Source: an uncultured Saprospiraceae bacterium (GTDB lineage: Bacteria; Bacteroidota; Bacteroidia; Chitinophagales; Saprospiraceae). Taken from it: a DNA stretch of 12,360 nt. The stretch is taken from assembly GCA_938033975.1 (NCBI GenBank), contig CALHKJ010000328.1, positions 1 to 12,360 of the forward strand, read 5' to 3'. Made by a program: the position numbers and the translations under genes. Positions 1 to 6,622 of the stretch are shown here, in pieces (within the stretch, counting starts at the first letter, position 1; every line of letters starts with the position of its first letter). The notes beneath the pieces were generated by a model, which worked only from the letters and a program-made list of their open reading frames with translations, did not search any database and was not told where the DNA came from.

Positions 1-441
1 ACTTTTATCGGTGTGTTGGATGTCATCAATGCAATTGAGATTAGTATCCAATCTATTATGAAAAGAATAAAGAAGAGGTATCAGTTGATTGCAGCAGCTT
101 TGACCTCAACTTGGATTACCAATCTTACCACTTCAAATCAATATGCAACAAGTTTTATAATAGGTACAGCCTTCTCAAAGAAATTCGACGAAATGGGCGT
201 CAATCGAAAAGTATTGAGTCGATCAATTGAAGATGCCGGTACCATGATGGAGAATCTCATGCCATGGACCCCAACTGGAATTTTCATGGCTGCCACCTTA
301 GGAGTCCATCCATTTGAATATGCACCTTACCAATTTATGTCACTCATCAATATTGTGATTGCCTACTTTTTTGCCTTCACTGGGATAGCTTGTTTCTACA
401 ATTCAAAAACGAAGAAGAATGAAAAAGAAGAACTTAGCTGA
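1..441 (+). CDS. NhaC-superfamily Na+/H+ antiporter, C-terminal part (5' truncated by window edge)
   Basis: The frame is open from base 1 (T-F-I-G before a GTG at 13), so this is the last ~146 residues of a longer integral membrane protein and the GTG is not its start. The stretch with RSIEDAGTMMENLMPWTPTG, followed by a Leu-Gly-Val and a final hydrophobic helix (IVIAYFFAFTGIACFY), matches the conserved C-terminal region of NhaC-type transporters, where an acidic residue and the Pro-Trp pair lie in membrane helices. Family members exchange Na+ for H+, but some are amino-acid or organic-acid transporters; MetT, a predicted methionine transporter, belongs to the same superfamily. The last 23 nt overlap the next gene, a Cys/Met-metabolism enzyme, so translation is probably coupled. 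A sulfur amino-acid substrate is therefore an inference from context, not something the sequence shows. The family assignment is firm; the substrate is open. Confidence 0.85.
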   Translation, partial: TFIGVLDVINAIEISIQSIMKRIKKRYQLIAAALTSTWITNLTTSNQYATSFIIGTAFSKKFDEMGVNRKVLSRSIEDAGTMMENLMPWTPTGIFMAATLGVHPFEYAPYQFMSLINIVIAYFFAFTGIACFYNSKTKKNEKEELS

Positions 442-1612
442 TCGCACCTTGCTTTGTCACGATGATCAAGCTTATTGGGATCACAAAGGCGCCATCGTTC
501 CACCTATATATCAAAATTCTTTGTTTGCTTTTGATGGTTGGGATGCCATAGACGATGCATTTTCCAACATGAGTCAATCCTACGTCTACAGTCGCCTTCA
601 CAATCCTGGTTCGCGCATCGTAGAAGAAAAATTGGCCGCTCTTGCAGGAGCAGAAGATGCAAAGCTTACAGCAAGTGGGATGGGCGCAATCTCTGCTGCT
701 ATCCTTCACTATGTGAAACATGGAGATCATATTGTCACCATCAAAGATCTCTACGCACCTGCCAATACTTTCATCAATGAATTTCTAAAAGAGAAGTGTG
801 GCATTGCTTGCACTTTCGTAAATGGCACACGGCTGGAGGCATTTGCGGAAGCGATCAATGAAAGAACGAAATTGATCTACCTAGAAAGCCCAGCCTCCAT
901 CACCATGAGTCTCCAAGACATCAAAGCGGTAGTTGCCTTGGCAAAAGAAAAAGGAATCAAAATAGTCATCGACAATACCTGGGCAAGTCCACTGTATCAA
1001 AAATGCATCCAGATGGGCGTCGATCTAGAAGTGCATTCTGTTTCAAAATACCTAGGAGGACACAGCGATATTGTTGCAGGAGTAATTCTAGGTTCCAAAA
1101 AAGAATTAGCCTCAATTCTAACAAAGGAACATGCCTTGCTCGGCCCCAAAATGGCTCCCTTTGAGTCTTGGCTTCTATTGAGAAGTTTGCGAACCTTCAC
1201 CCTACGCATGAAAGCACACAATGACTCAGGTCTACAAGTCGCAAAGTATTTAGAAGCCCATCCAGAAGTCGTAAAAGTCAATCACCCTGGCCTAGAATCA
1301 TTCCCACAATACCAACTAGGAAAAGAACAAATGTCAGGCTACGGCAGCCTCATGTCCTTCGAACTCAAAACAAGAGACATTGACAAGATCAAAAATTTTG
1401 TAAATGCACTGCAGATTTTCCACCTTGGAGTAAGTTGGGGTGGTCACGAGTCCCTAGTATATGCTCCAGTAATCAGTTACATGAAAGAATTACCACCAGA
1501 TAGATTTGACGCAATGGGTATAGTGCCAGGTTTGATCAGAATCTCTGTGGGATTGGAAGAGCCAAAGGATTTGATAAAGGATTTGGGGAGTGCATTAGCT
1601 TTGATCAATTAG
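419..1612 (+). CDS. PLP-dependent Cys/Met metabolism enzyme (cystathionine beta-lyase / gamma-lyase type)
   Basis: This 397-residue protein has the usual length of the Cys/Met metabolism PLP family (fold-type I). These enzymes cleave or form C-S bonds in cystathionine, homocysteine or methionine in the cytoplasm. Visible landmarks are the YSRLHNPG block at 57-64 (Tyr and Arg that contact PLP phosphate from the partner subunit), the SGMGAI phosphate-binding loop at 86-91, the cofactor Asp in DNTWASP at 185-191, the PLP Schiff-base lysine K210 in SVSKYLGGHSD, and R374 in LIRISVGLE, which binds the substrate carboxylate. The usual ESPTNP is ESPAS here and the usual NPT is NPG, so the precise reaction (beta-lyase, gamma-lyase or methionine gamma-lyase) cannot be read from sequence alone. 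The ATG at 419 lies inside the end of the NhaC-type gene. No terminator is visible after the stop. I am sure of the family and only moderately sure of the lyase subtype. Confidence 0.93.
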   Translation: MKKKNLADRTLLCHDDQAYWDHKGAIVPPIYQNSLFAFDGWDAIDDAFSNMSQSYVYSRLHNPGSRIVEEKLAALAGAEDAKLTASGMGAISAAILHYVKHGDHIVTIKDLYAPANTFINEFLKEKCGIACTFVNGTRLEAFAEAINERTKLIYLESPASITMSLQDIKAVVALAKEKGIKIVIDNTWASPLYQKCIQMGVDLEVHSVSKYLGGHSDIVAGVILGSKKELASILTKEHALLGPKMAPFESWLLLRSLRTFTLRMKAHNDSGLQVAKYLEAHPEVVKVNHPGLESFPQYQLGKEQMSGYGSLMSFELKTRDIDKIKNFVNALQIFHLGVSWGGHESLVYAPVISYMKELPPDRFDAMGIVPGLIRISVGLEEPKDLIKDLGSALALIN

Positions 1613-1891
1613 GCAATTGTCTTCAGAAAATAGAGGAAGCATGATTAGGTGATAATTTAATCTTTTCAATAATTCCATTAGACTTCAAAATAGTTGTTAT
1701 TTCTACTGAATACACTTTGGTATTTGATTATAAAGATTCTATTATTATGCATATGGAGAACTATAGATTTACAAAAATAATTACCACTTGACGAAGACTT
1801 TTCAAAATCAGGCCCATCCGAATAATCTCTATAATCTAGCTTACCTAGCTTTCACAATAAACTAAAGTCATCTCAACCCACCAACCATTAA

Positions 1892-2854
1892 CTAACACAC
1901 TTCCAATTCGGTCTCCAATATCCGAGCCACCAAAGCATCATAAGCCTCAATAGTTTTCGTCTTCTTTATCTTTTTGATATTGTTCTCTGGATCATGAAAG
2001 GCATTGGCAAAGTATTCCCAATAGTTTCCTAATTTTCGGATGACTGCTTTTTCGCCATCCAACTTCTCTTCGTACTTACTGAATAGGATGTCATGATATT
2101 TACTGAATCGCTCAATTCTATCCTCTGGATAAAGCTCTGTGTCTTCTTTTATCATCATCGGAAGAAAAGGGTCTGCAATCAATCCTCTGCCCAACATCCA
2201 ATGGTCAATACTCGGAAATCTTTCTGCCATGCGCCGGAACCCATTTACGGAAGTGATATCTCCATTGTAAAAAAGCTTGTGAGTCGAATGGTCAATGCAT
2301 CGCTGAAAACCATCCAAGTCAACACCGCCTTCATACAGTTGCTTGCCAATTCTTGCATGGATTCCGATGCTTTTCAATGGGTATTTGTTCAAGACTGGAA
2401 AGGCATCAATGATCTCCTTGCTAGATTCATAACCCATTCGCATCTTCATCGAAACGATGATGTCCGTTTCAGAATGAACACGATCAAGAATGGCGTCAAT
2501 TTTATCAGGATTGCTGATGAGGCCAGAGCCCATGCCTCGGTTGGTAACCATAGGATAGGGACAACCCAAGTTCCAATTGATTTCTGGATAGCCCAAGGAT
2601 TGCACATACTTTACCACAAATAAAAACTCCTCATCCACACAGGTCATGACCTGTGGTGTAACAGGCATATTGATGTTGTGCTTGGGCATTAAGTCCTTTT
2701 CATACACAGACTTGATAACAAATTTTCCATTGAGTCGAATGTAGGGAGCATAAAACAAATCTATGCCACCAAAGTGATCGTGGAAAGCATTCCGAAAACG
2801 ATAGTCGGTGAAACCTTGAAGTGGAGATGATATGAGTGTATGTCGGGAGATAAT
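1892..2854 (-). CDS. tRNA-dihydrouridine synthase (Dus family)
   Basis: Dus enzymes are FMN-dependent TIM barrels that reduce specific uridines in the tRNA D-loop using NADPH. Seen here are the FMN-site motif SPLQGFTDYRFRNAF near the N-terminus, the catalytic cysteine in NWNLGCPYPM (C98 with the start used here), the lysine in SMKMRMGY, the histidine in GIHARIGKQLYEGG, the phosphate-binding FYNGDI and the GRG of MLGRGLIADPF. The C-terminal part is the helical tRNA-binding domain. The only canonical-type start in frame is a TTG at 2756-2758, but it lies inside the conserved block (GGIDLFYAPYIRL) and would remove the FMN motif. Translating further upstream restores a normal N-terminus, but there is no ATG, GTG or TTG before the in-frame stop at 2930-2932. 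I chose the ATT at 2852-2854, giving about 320 residues, because homologs begin a few residues before SSPLQGFTD; ATC at 2849 is an alternative. The gene is convergent with the lyase and divergent from the sigma factor. Function is firm; the start is uncertain. Confidence 0.88.
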   Translation of the reverse strand: MISRHTLISSPLQGFTDYRFRNAFHDHFGGIDLFYAPYIRLNGKFVIKSVYEKDLMPKHNINMPVTPQVMTCVDEEFLFVVKYVQSLGYPEINWNLGCPYPMVTNRGMGSGLISNPDKIDAILDRVHSETDIIVSMKMRMGYESSKEIIDAFPVLNKYPLKSIGIHARIGKQLYEGGVDLDGFQRCIDHSTHKLFYNGDITSVNGFRRMAERFPSIDHWMLGRGLIADPFLPMMIKEDTELYPEDRIERFSKYHDILFSKYEEKLDGEKAVIRKLGNYWEYFANAFHDPENNIKKIKKTKTIEAYDALVARILETELEVC

Positions 2855-3021
2855 GAACTCTTTGTTGCTTGCGAAAATACCTTGGATAATTGAGAAATAA
2901 GAAAAAATATCACTTTGAAAGGCCCATATTTAAAGGATAATTTAAAAAAGTTTGGGGGCTGTGTAATTTTTGAGCTCCTTTGGATACTAATATCTTGAAT
3001 AGCAACATAAAGCTTGGGTTT

Positions 3022-3513
3022 TTGAGTACAGAGAAAGAATTTATACAGCAGATTAAAGAACATGAAGGAATCATTCATAAGGTGATTGGTCTGTATGTAG
3101 ATCATCAAGAAGATCGACGCGATTTGAATCAAGAGATTCTTTTACAGGCTTGGAAATCATACAAGAATTTTAAAGGAAATTCAAAATTTAGTACCTGGCT
3201 TTATAAAGTTGCTTTGAATACTACCTTAAGTTTTAAGCGCAGAGAAAAACCGATCGAGGAGTTGACACAACAAACGATTGAGCAAAAAGCTGGGGTAGAA
3301 CCAAAGAAAGAAAGATACGAAATCCTTTACCTGCTTGTTAAGCAATTGGATGAGATAGATAGAATGCTTATGACCCTGCATTTGGATGGTTACAATAACC
3401 CAGAAATTTCTGAAATAACGGGTATGACCACAAACAATGTCGGCGTAAAAATTCATCGATTGAAATCAAAGATTGTTGAACAGCTTAAAAAGTATACAAA
3501 TGGATATTCATAA
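3022..3513 (+). CDS. ECF-type RNA polymerase sigma-70 factor
   Basis: This is a small sigma factor with only the two core domains of the ECF group. Region 2 contains DLNQEILLQAWKSY and FSTWLYKVALNTTLSFKRR (core binding, then -10 recognition). Region 4 contains MTLHLDGYNNPEISEITGMT and NNVGVKIHRLKSKI, a helix-turn-helix that reads the -35 element. The frame has no ATG at its 5' end. Possible starts are TTG at 2980 (177 residues), TTG at 2995 and TTG at 3022 (164 residues). I chose 3022 because MSTEKEFIQQIKEHEG resembles the usual ECF N-terminus and the residues before it look non-conserved. No clear Shine-Dalgarno is visible. The 3' end overlaps the next gene by 14 nt, the classic layout of a sigma factor with its regulator. 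It probably directs a small stimulus-specific regulon; the signal is unknown. Confidence 0.9.
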   Translation: MSTEKEFIQQIKEHEGIIHKVIGLYVDHQEDRRDLNQEILLQAWKSYKNFKGNSKFSTWLYKVALNTTLSFKRREKPIEELTQQTIEQKAGVEPKKERYEILYLLVKQLDEIDRMLMTLHLDGYNNPEISEITGMTTNNVGVKIHRLKSKIVEQLKKYTNGYS

Positions 3514-4138
3514 AGAGTGGGAACAGCTCAACAATAAATTATTTTCTAATCAATCATTAATAAATGAAGAAATTATGAGTGCAATAACTTCAGAATCAAA
3601 CTCTGCCATTGAAAAAATTAAAAAAGGTCTTACTATAAAATCTTATTGGTGTTTGTTTTTCATCACAGGCTTCTTTGCCCTTATGTTTTTTAATAGAGCC
3701 AATACAACAATAGTAGCAGCCATCGGCATCGTCAATCTTATTTACATCATTGGATACTTCATGATTCGTAAGCAAGCAAATAAAATGAGTACGGAACAGA
3801 CAAATGAAGCAAGTATTTTAGATACCATGAAGCGCAATGAAGGTTTGATTAAGGACACCATAAATTTTGAGAGAAATTTCTTCGTCTTCTTGACCCCAGT
3901 GATTGTTCTTTGTTCGATGGTATACGGAAGGATGTCAAAAGATGAAATTTCGATCGAGGCCTTGTTAGCAGATTCCAAGTTCCTGATAGCTGCCTTGATT
4001 ACCTGCTCACTTGCAGTACCCTTAGTGTATTTTATAGGCAATTACCTAAACAAGAAATCCTTCCAACGGGATATCGATAAACTACAACACAACATCCAAA
4101 AATTAGAAGGAGTAGAGTTTTTGAAGAGTGTTGGGTGA
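3500..4138 (+). CDS. Four-TM membrane protein, probable partner (anti-sigma candidate) of the ECF sigma factor
   Basis: I do not recognise a named family. The 212-residue protein starts at an ATG overlapping the sigma gene's 3' end by 14 nt; the frame stays open a little upstream, but the ATG gives the natural start MDIHKEWEQLNNKLF. Residues 1-45 are hydrophilic and helical, suited to contacting a sigma factor. Four hydrophobic segments follow: about 48-64, 69-89, 126-143 and 160-183. The loop between TM2 and TM3 (90-125) is polar and charged, and the C-terminus (185-212, KSFQRDIDKLQHNIQKLEG) looks like an amphipathic or coiled-coil helix. This gives a cytoplasmic N-terminus, an even TM number and a cytoplasmic tail. 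It lacks the FecR domain and the visible zinc-binding HxxxCxxC motif of common anti-sigma factors. The anti-sigma role is inferred from the overlap alone. Confidence 0.8.
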   Translation: MDIHKEWEQLNNKLFSNQSLINEEIMSAITSESNSAIEKIKKGLTIKSYWCLFFITGFFALMFFNRANTTIVAAIGIVNLIYIIGYFMIRKQANKMSTEQTNEASILDTMKRNEGLIKDTINFERNFFVFLTPVIVLCSMVYGRMSKDEISIEALLADSKFLIAALITCSLAVPLVYFIGNYLNKKSFQRDIDKLQHNIQKLEGVEFLKSVG

Positions 4139-4142
4139 CTGG

Positions 4143-4326
4143 CCTCCCTGATTTTAATATCTATCAGAGATAGATTTAAAATCTTCCCTCCGCCCTTTGG
4201 CGGAGCGGAAGCTTATTTCAAGAGGAGATTACATTTCAATTAATGTAGGTATTGTCTTTCGTGAAATTGCAAAGAACTTGGAAAATGGGAATCACTCTTA
4301 CTAATTTTCATTTTAATTTTCATTTC
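4143..4326. repeat. ~190-bp intergenic repeat unit, copy 1
   Basis: This is the first of three related units in the gene-free stretch 4139-4984; the offset to copy 2 is 192 nt. It begins 4 nt after the stop of the four-TM gene. It holds two back-to-back hairpins. Hairpin A (4150-4183) is a GATTTTAA...TTAAAATC palindrome with ~15 paired bases, one bulge and loop AGA. Hairpin B (4183-4211) has CTCCGCC and GGCGGAG arms with loop CTTT, extended by CTTCC/GGAAG across a one-base bulge. A block around AATTAATGTAGGTATTGTC follows, then TTGGAAAATGGGAATCAC, then four degenerate hexamers (4303-4326) that alternate AATTTT and CATTTT. No convincing coding sequence runs through it. Confidence 0.9.
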
Positions 4327-4334
4327 ACGTGATC

Positions 4335-4555
4335 CCTCCCTGATTTTAATATCTATCAGAGATAGATTTAAAATCTTCCCTCCGCCTTATGGCGGAGCGG
4401 AAGTTTATTTCAAGAAGAGATTGCATTTCAATTAATGTAGGCATTGTCTTTCGTGAAATAGCAAAGAACTTGGAAAATAGAAATCACTTTTATTAATTTT
4501 AATTTTAATTTTAATTTTAATTTTAATTTTCATTTTTACGGGGTTAAAACCCCTT
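4335..4555. repeat. ~190-bp intergenic repeat unit, copy 2
   Basis: This is nearly identical to copy 1 over the first ~155 nt. The differences are few and scattered, and one is in the loop of hairpin B (TTAT instead of CTTT) while both stem arms are unchanged. Hairpins A and B lie at 4342-4375 and 4375-4403. The hexamer tail differs from copy 1: six AATTTT units at 4495-4530, then CATTTTT. It continues into GGGGTTAAAACCCC (4540-4553), a short 6-bp inverted repeat, then CTTGGACAGA, which starts the 20-bp tandem repeat that follows. Confidence 0.9.
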
Positions 4556-4650
4556 GGACAGAATAGTGTGTTGGAGGACAGAATAGTGTGGTGGTGGATT
4601 GAATAGTGTAGTGGTGGACAGAATAGTAAGGCGATAAATTGAATAGTATG
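4556..4650. repeat. 20-bp tandem repeat, about 4.75 copies
   Basis: The units start at 4556, 4576, 4596, 4616 and 4636, with consensus GGACAGAATAGTGTGGTGGT. The first two are the most alike; the fourth and fifth have drifted (GTAAGGCGAT; AAATTGAATAGTATGG). Every unit keeps GAATAGT. The tract is wedged between repeat copies 2 and 3. A further copy appears at 4820-4839 after copy 3, so the tract seems to belong to the 3' side of the larger unit. Confidence 0.88.
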
Positions 4651-4839
4651 GAGATTGCATTTCAATTAATGTAGGCATTGTCTTTCGTGAAATTGCAAAG
4701 AACTTGGAAAATGGGAATCACTTTTATTAATTTTCATTTTCATTTTCATTTTCATTTTCATTTTCATTTTCATTTTCATTTTCATTTTCATTTTCATTTT
4801 TACAGGGTTAAAACCCCTTGGACAGAAAAGTGTGGTGGT
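4651..4839. repeat. ~190-bp intergenic repeat unit, copy 3 (lacks the paired hairpins)
   Basis: This copy matches copy 2 from GAGATTGCATTTCAATTAATG onward (offset 234 nt) but lacks the 5' part with hairpins A and B, which is replaced by the 20-bp tandem tract. It keeps the imperfect inverted pair TTGCATTTCA / TGAAATTGCAA, the TTGGAAAATGGGAATCAC block, an expanded hexamer tract, then GGGTTAAAACCCC and a 20-bp repeat unit ending at 4839. Confidence 0.88.
4731..4800. repeat. (TTTTCA)n hexanucleotide microsatellite, about 11.7 units
   Basis: These are 70 nt of perfect period-6 TTTTCA within repeat copy 3. The matching place in copy 2 has six AATTTT units, and in copy 1 four mixed units. Open frames through it read His-Phe or Lys-Met alternations and are not genes. 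Length variation by replication slippage is expected for such a tract. It is non-coding here, so any effect would be on spacing or RNA. Confidence 0.95.
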
Positions 4840-4891
4840 GGATGTAATACTGAGTATATGAACTAAAGACCCAAAGCATAAAAAGTCTGGA

Positions 4892-4935
4892 GTCTGAAGC
4901 AAAGCGAGTCTGTTGTCTGAAAGCAAAGCGAGTCT
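4892..4935. repeat. AGTCT-type direct repeat pair
   Basis: There are two near-identical units: GTCTGAAGCAAAGCGAGTCT at 4892-4911, and the same with one extra A at 4915-4935. Both end in GCGAGTCT. The same words recur beside lptE (11138-11397), and a related CTAGTCT array lies beside the 2TM gene (7006-7107), so this is a dispersed repeat family. The second unit directly precedes the inverted repeat around the sulP terminator. Confidence 0.8.
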
Positions 4936-4936
4936 A

Positions 4937-4999
4937 GACAAGGAGATATAAAAAAAGACCGATGAAATCATCGGTCCTTTTTTTTTATATCTCCTTGTC
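4937..4999. repeat. Inverted repeat mirroring the 3' end of the sulP gene around its terminator
   Basis: The right arm (4968-4999) contains the last codons and stop of the sulP gene. The left arm (4937-4965) is its reverse complement, broken only by one extra C and an A/T run-length difference. Working outward from the centre, the arms pair over GACCGATGA, the A/T run and then the block GACAAGGAGATATA. The inner part is a normal terminator. The outer ~13 nt (coding Asp-Lys-Glu-Ile plus stop) is an extra mirrored block. Confidence 0.85.
4950..4986 (-). terminator. Rho-independent terminator after sulP, bidirectional
   Basis: The hairpin is GACCGATGA / TCATCGGTC (4957-4965 and 4968-4976), 9 bp with an AA centre. 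On the minus strand it is followed by seven U (4950-4956), which fits the end of sulP. On the plus strand it is followed by a run of nine T (4978-4986), so it could also stop transcripts arriving from the sigma-factor operon side. Confidence 0.9.
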
Positions 5000-6598
5000 C
5001 ATAGTGTCCGTAGCAACATAATACCTCGGATCATCAATATTGGTCTCGATATATTCTTTCCATTTTGGATTGGACTTCATTAATAGTTTTTTGCATTCAG
5101 GGCTTAGGTGAACCAACTTGATTTCTCTACCAGAATCTATGTACTTGTTTGCAAGATTTCTCAATGCTTCAAGTCCAGAGTGATCACTTACTTTTGATTC
5201 CATAAAATCCAATTCTATTTTATTGGGATCGAATTTTAAGTCAAACTTGGAATTGAAGTTTTGAACAGAGCCAAAAAATAATGGGCCCCATATTTCATAT
5301 ACTTTTGTTCCGTTGGCTTTGATGCTTTTTCTTGCACGAATCATCGTTGCATTTTCCCAAGCGAAAACCAATGCAGACATGATTACTCCTGCGATAACTG
5401 CAATTGCCAAATCTTGCCAAACAGTAATCAAGGATACAGCAATCAAAACAAAAGCATCTGCCTTTGGTATTTTATTTATTATTCTAAAACTACTCCATGC
5501 AAAGGTCCCAATCACCACCATAAACATCACACCAACCAACGCTGCGATTGGAATTTGTTCGATAAGAGAAGAGCCGAATAATACAAAACTTAAAAGCATC
5601 AAAGATGCTACAATGCCAGATAATCTCCCTCTTCCTCCTGACTCTACATTGATAATGGATTGACCAATCATAGCACAGCCACCCATTCCTCCAAAAAGTC
5701 CACTCAATATATTTCCAACTCCTTGAGCGACACATTCTCTATTTCCACTTCCTCTTGTATCTGTCAATTCATCAACAAGGTTCAAAGTCATCAAAGATTC
5801 AATCAATCCAATGGCAGCCAAAAGGAATGCTGTTGTAACAATCATTTTCCAATATGGACCTACTGTTTCAATCATTCCAAATAACTGTGTCTGAAAACTT
5901 GGTAGCCCACCATTCAGGCCAGTACCGCCACCATCTCTAATGAATGATCCAACAGTACTTACTTCAAGGCCTCCTAATATGGTAATTGCAGCAACTACCA
6001 CAATTGCCACCAAAGCAGAAGGAACCTTAGTCGTAAGTTTTGGAAGAAAGTGCATGATAGCCATCGTAAGACCAACCAATGCAAGCATGATATATAATTC
6101 TGATCCACTCAACCAATCCGTCACTCCGTTTGTAGTTCTTTTAAACATACCTAATTGAGATAGAAAGATTACGATGGCAAGACCATTTACAAATCCCATC
6201 ATAACCGGGTGGGGGATCAGCCTTACAAATTTTCCAAGTCGCAAGATTCCTCCAAATATCTGTATTACTCCTACAATGAGTAAGGTAATGAGTAGCCATT
6301 GAAGTCCTAAATTAGGAATGGCAGTATCTAATGCCTGTCCCACAGCATTCCCTTCTTGTACAAGGTGTACCATCACAACAGCCATCGCTCCAGTTGCTCC
6401 TGATATCATCCCAGGTCTACCTCCAAACACAGCTGTTATGATACCCATAATAAAGGCACCATAAAGTCCAACCAATGGATCCAAGCCGGCCACAAATGCA
6501 AAAGCCACAGCTTCAGGTACCAATGCCAATGCAACGGTAATTCCTGAAAGAATATCATTCTTTGGGTTCTGTGTTAAGTTTCTAATTAGTGCAGTCAT
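4985..6598 (-). CDS. SulP-family inorganic anion transporter with C-terminal STAS domain
   Basis: This 537-residue inner-membrane protein is a typical prokaryotic SulP (SLC26-like) carrier, moving sulfate, bicarbonate or a similar anion. The N-terminal signature LSGITVALALVPEAVAFAFV is followed by the GLYGAFIMGIITAVFGGRPGMISGATGAMAVV region and many further hydrophobic helices up to about residue 415. NVESGGRGRLSGIV and the DAFVLIAVSLITVWQDLAIAV segment are also typical. A cytoplasmic STAS domain occupies about 429-515 (KVYEIWGPLFFGSVQNF ... LDFMESKVSDHSGLEAL), with the D-H-S-G loop at 472-475 at the place of the SpoIIAA phospho-loop. The ATG at 6596-6598 gives a normal N-terminus. The gene stands alone, with a possible promoter upstream and a terminator touching its stop codon. 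Substrate is not decidable: the lone gene fits both a BicA-like bicarbonate carrier and a sulfate permease. Confidence 0.95.
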   Translation of the reverse strand: MTALIRNLTQNPKNDILSGITVALALVPEAVAFAFVAGLDPLVGLYGAFIMGIITAVFGGRPGMISGATGAMAVVMVHLVQEGNAVGQALDTAIPNLGLQWLLITLLIVGVIQIFGGILRLGKFVRLIPHPVMMGFVNGLAIVIFLSQLGMFKRTTNGVTDWLSGSELYIMLALVGLTMAIMHFLPKLTTKVPSALVAIVVVAAITILGGLEVSTVGSFIRDGGGTGLNGGLPSFQTQLFGMIETVGPYWKMIVTTAFLLAAIGLIESLMTLNLVDELTDTRGSGNRECVAQGVGNILSGLFGGMGGCAMIGQSIINVESGGRGRLSGIVASLMLLSFVLFGSSLIEQIPIAALVGVMFMVVIGTFAWSSFRIINKIPKADAFVLIAVSLITVWQDLAIAVIAGVIMSALVFAWENATMIRARKSIKANGTKVYEIWGPLFFGSVQNFNSKFDLKFDPNKIELDFMESKVSDHSGLEALRNLANKYIDSGREIKLVHLSPECKKLLMKSNPKWKEYIETNIDDPRYYVATDTMDKEI

Positions 6599-6622
6599 TT
6601 CTTACATGTGTATATAAGAAGG

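Noticed and set aside
1613..1891. Terminator or small RNA in the convergent spacer between the lyase and the dihydrouridine synthase
   Set aside because: No stem with a U-run and no conserved structure could be found by eye.
2761..3132. 123-codon minus-strand frame opposite the sigma factor, possibly a membrane protein
   Set aside because: It is the antisense shadow of the ECF sigma gene and runs in another frame over the dihydrouridine synthase 5' end. It has no coherent domain.
4556..4650. CRISPR or plasmid-type iterons in the 20-bp tandem tract
   Set aside because: Units are directly adjacent with no spacers, and there is no replication initiator gene in the window.
4678..4866. Plus-strand frame with His-Phe repeats
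   Set aside because: It is a direct product of the TTTTCA microsatellite, with no Shine-Dalgarno and no conserved part.
4432..5037. Minus-strand frames of 77 and 123 codons with Lys-Met or Lys-Ile alternations
   Set aside because: They are translations of the hexamer microsatellites and repeat copies. The two end alike only because the DNA repeats; the second also runs over the terminator and the sulP end.
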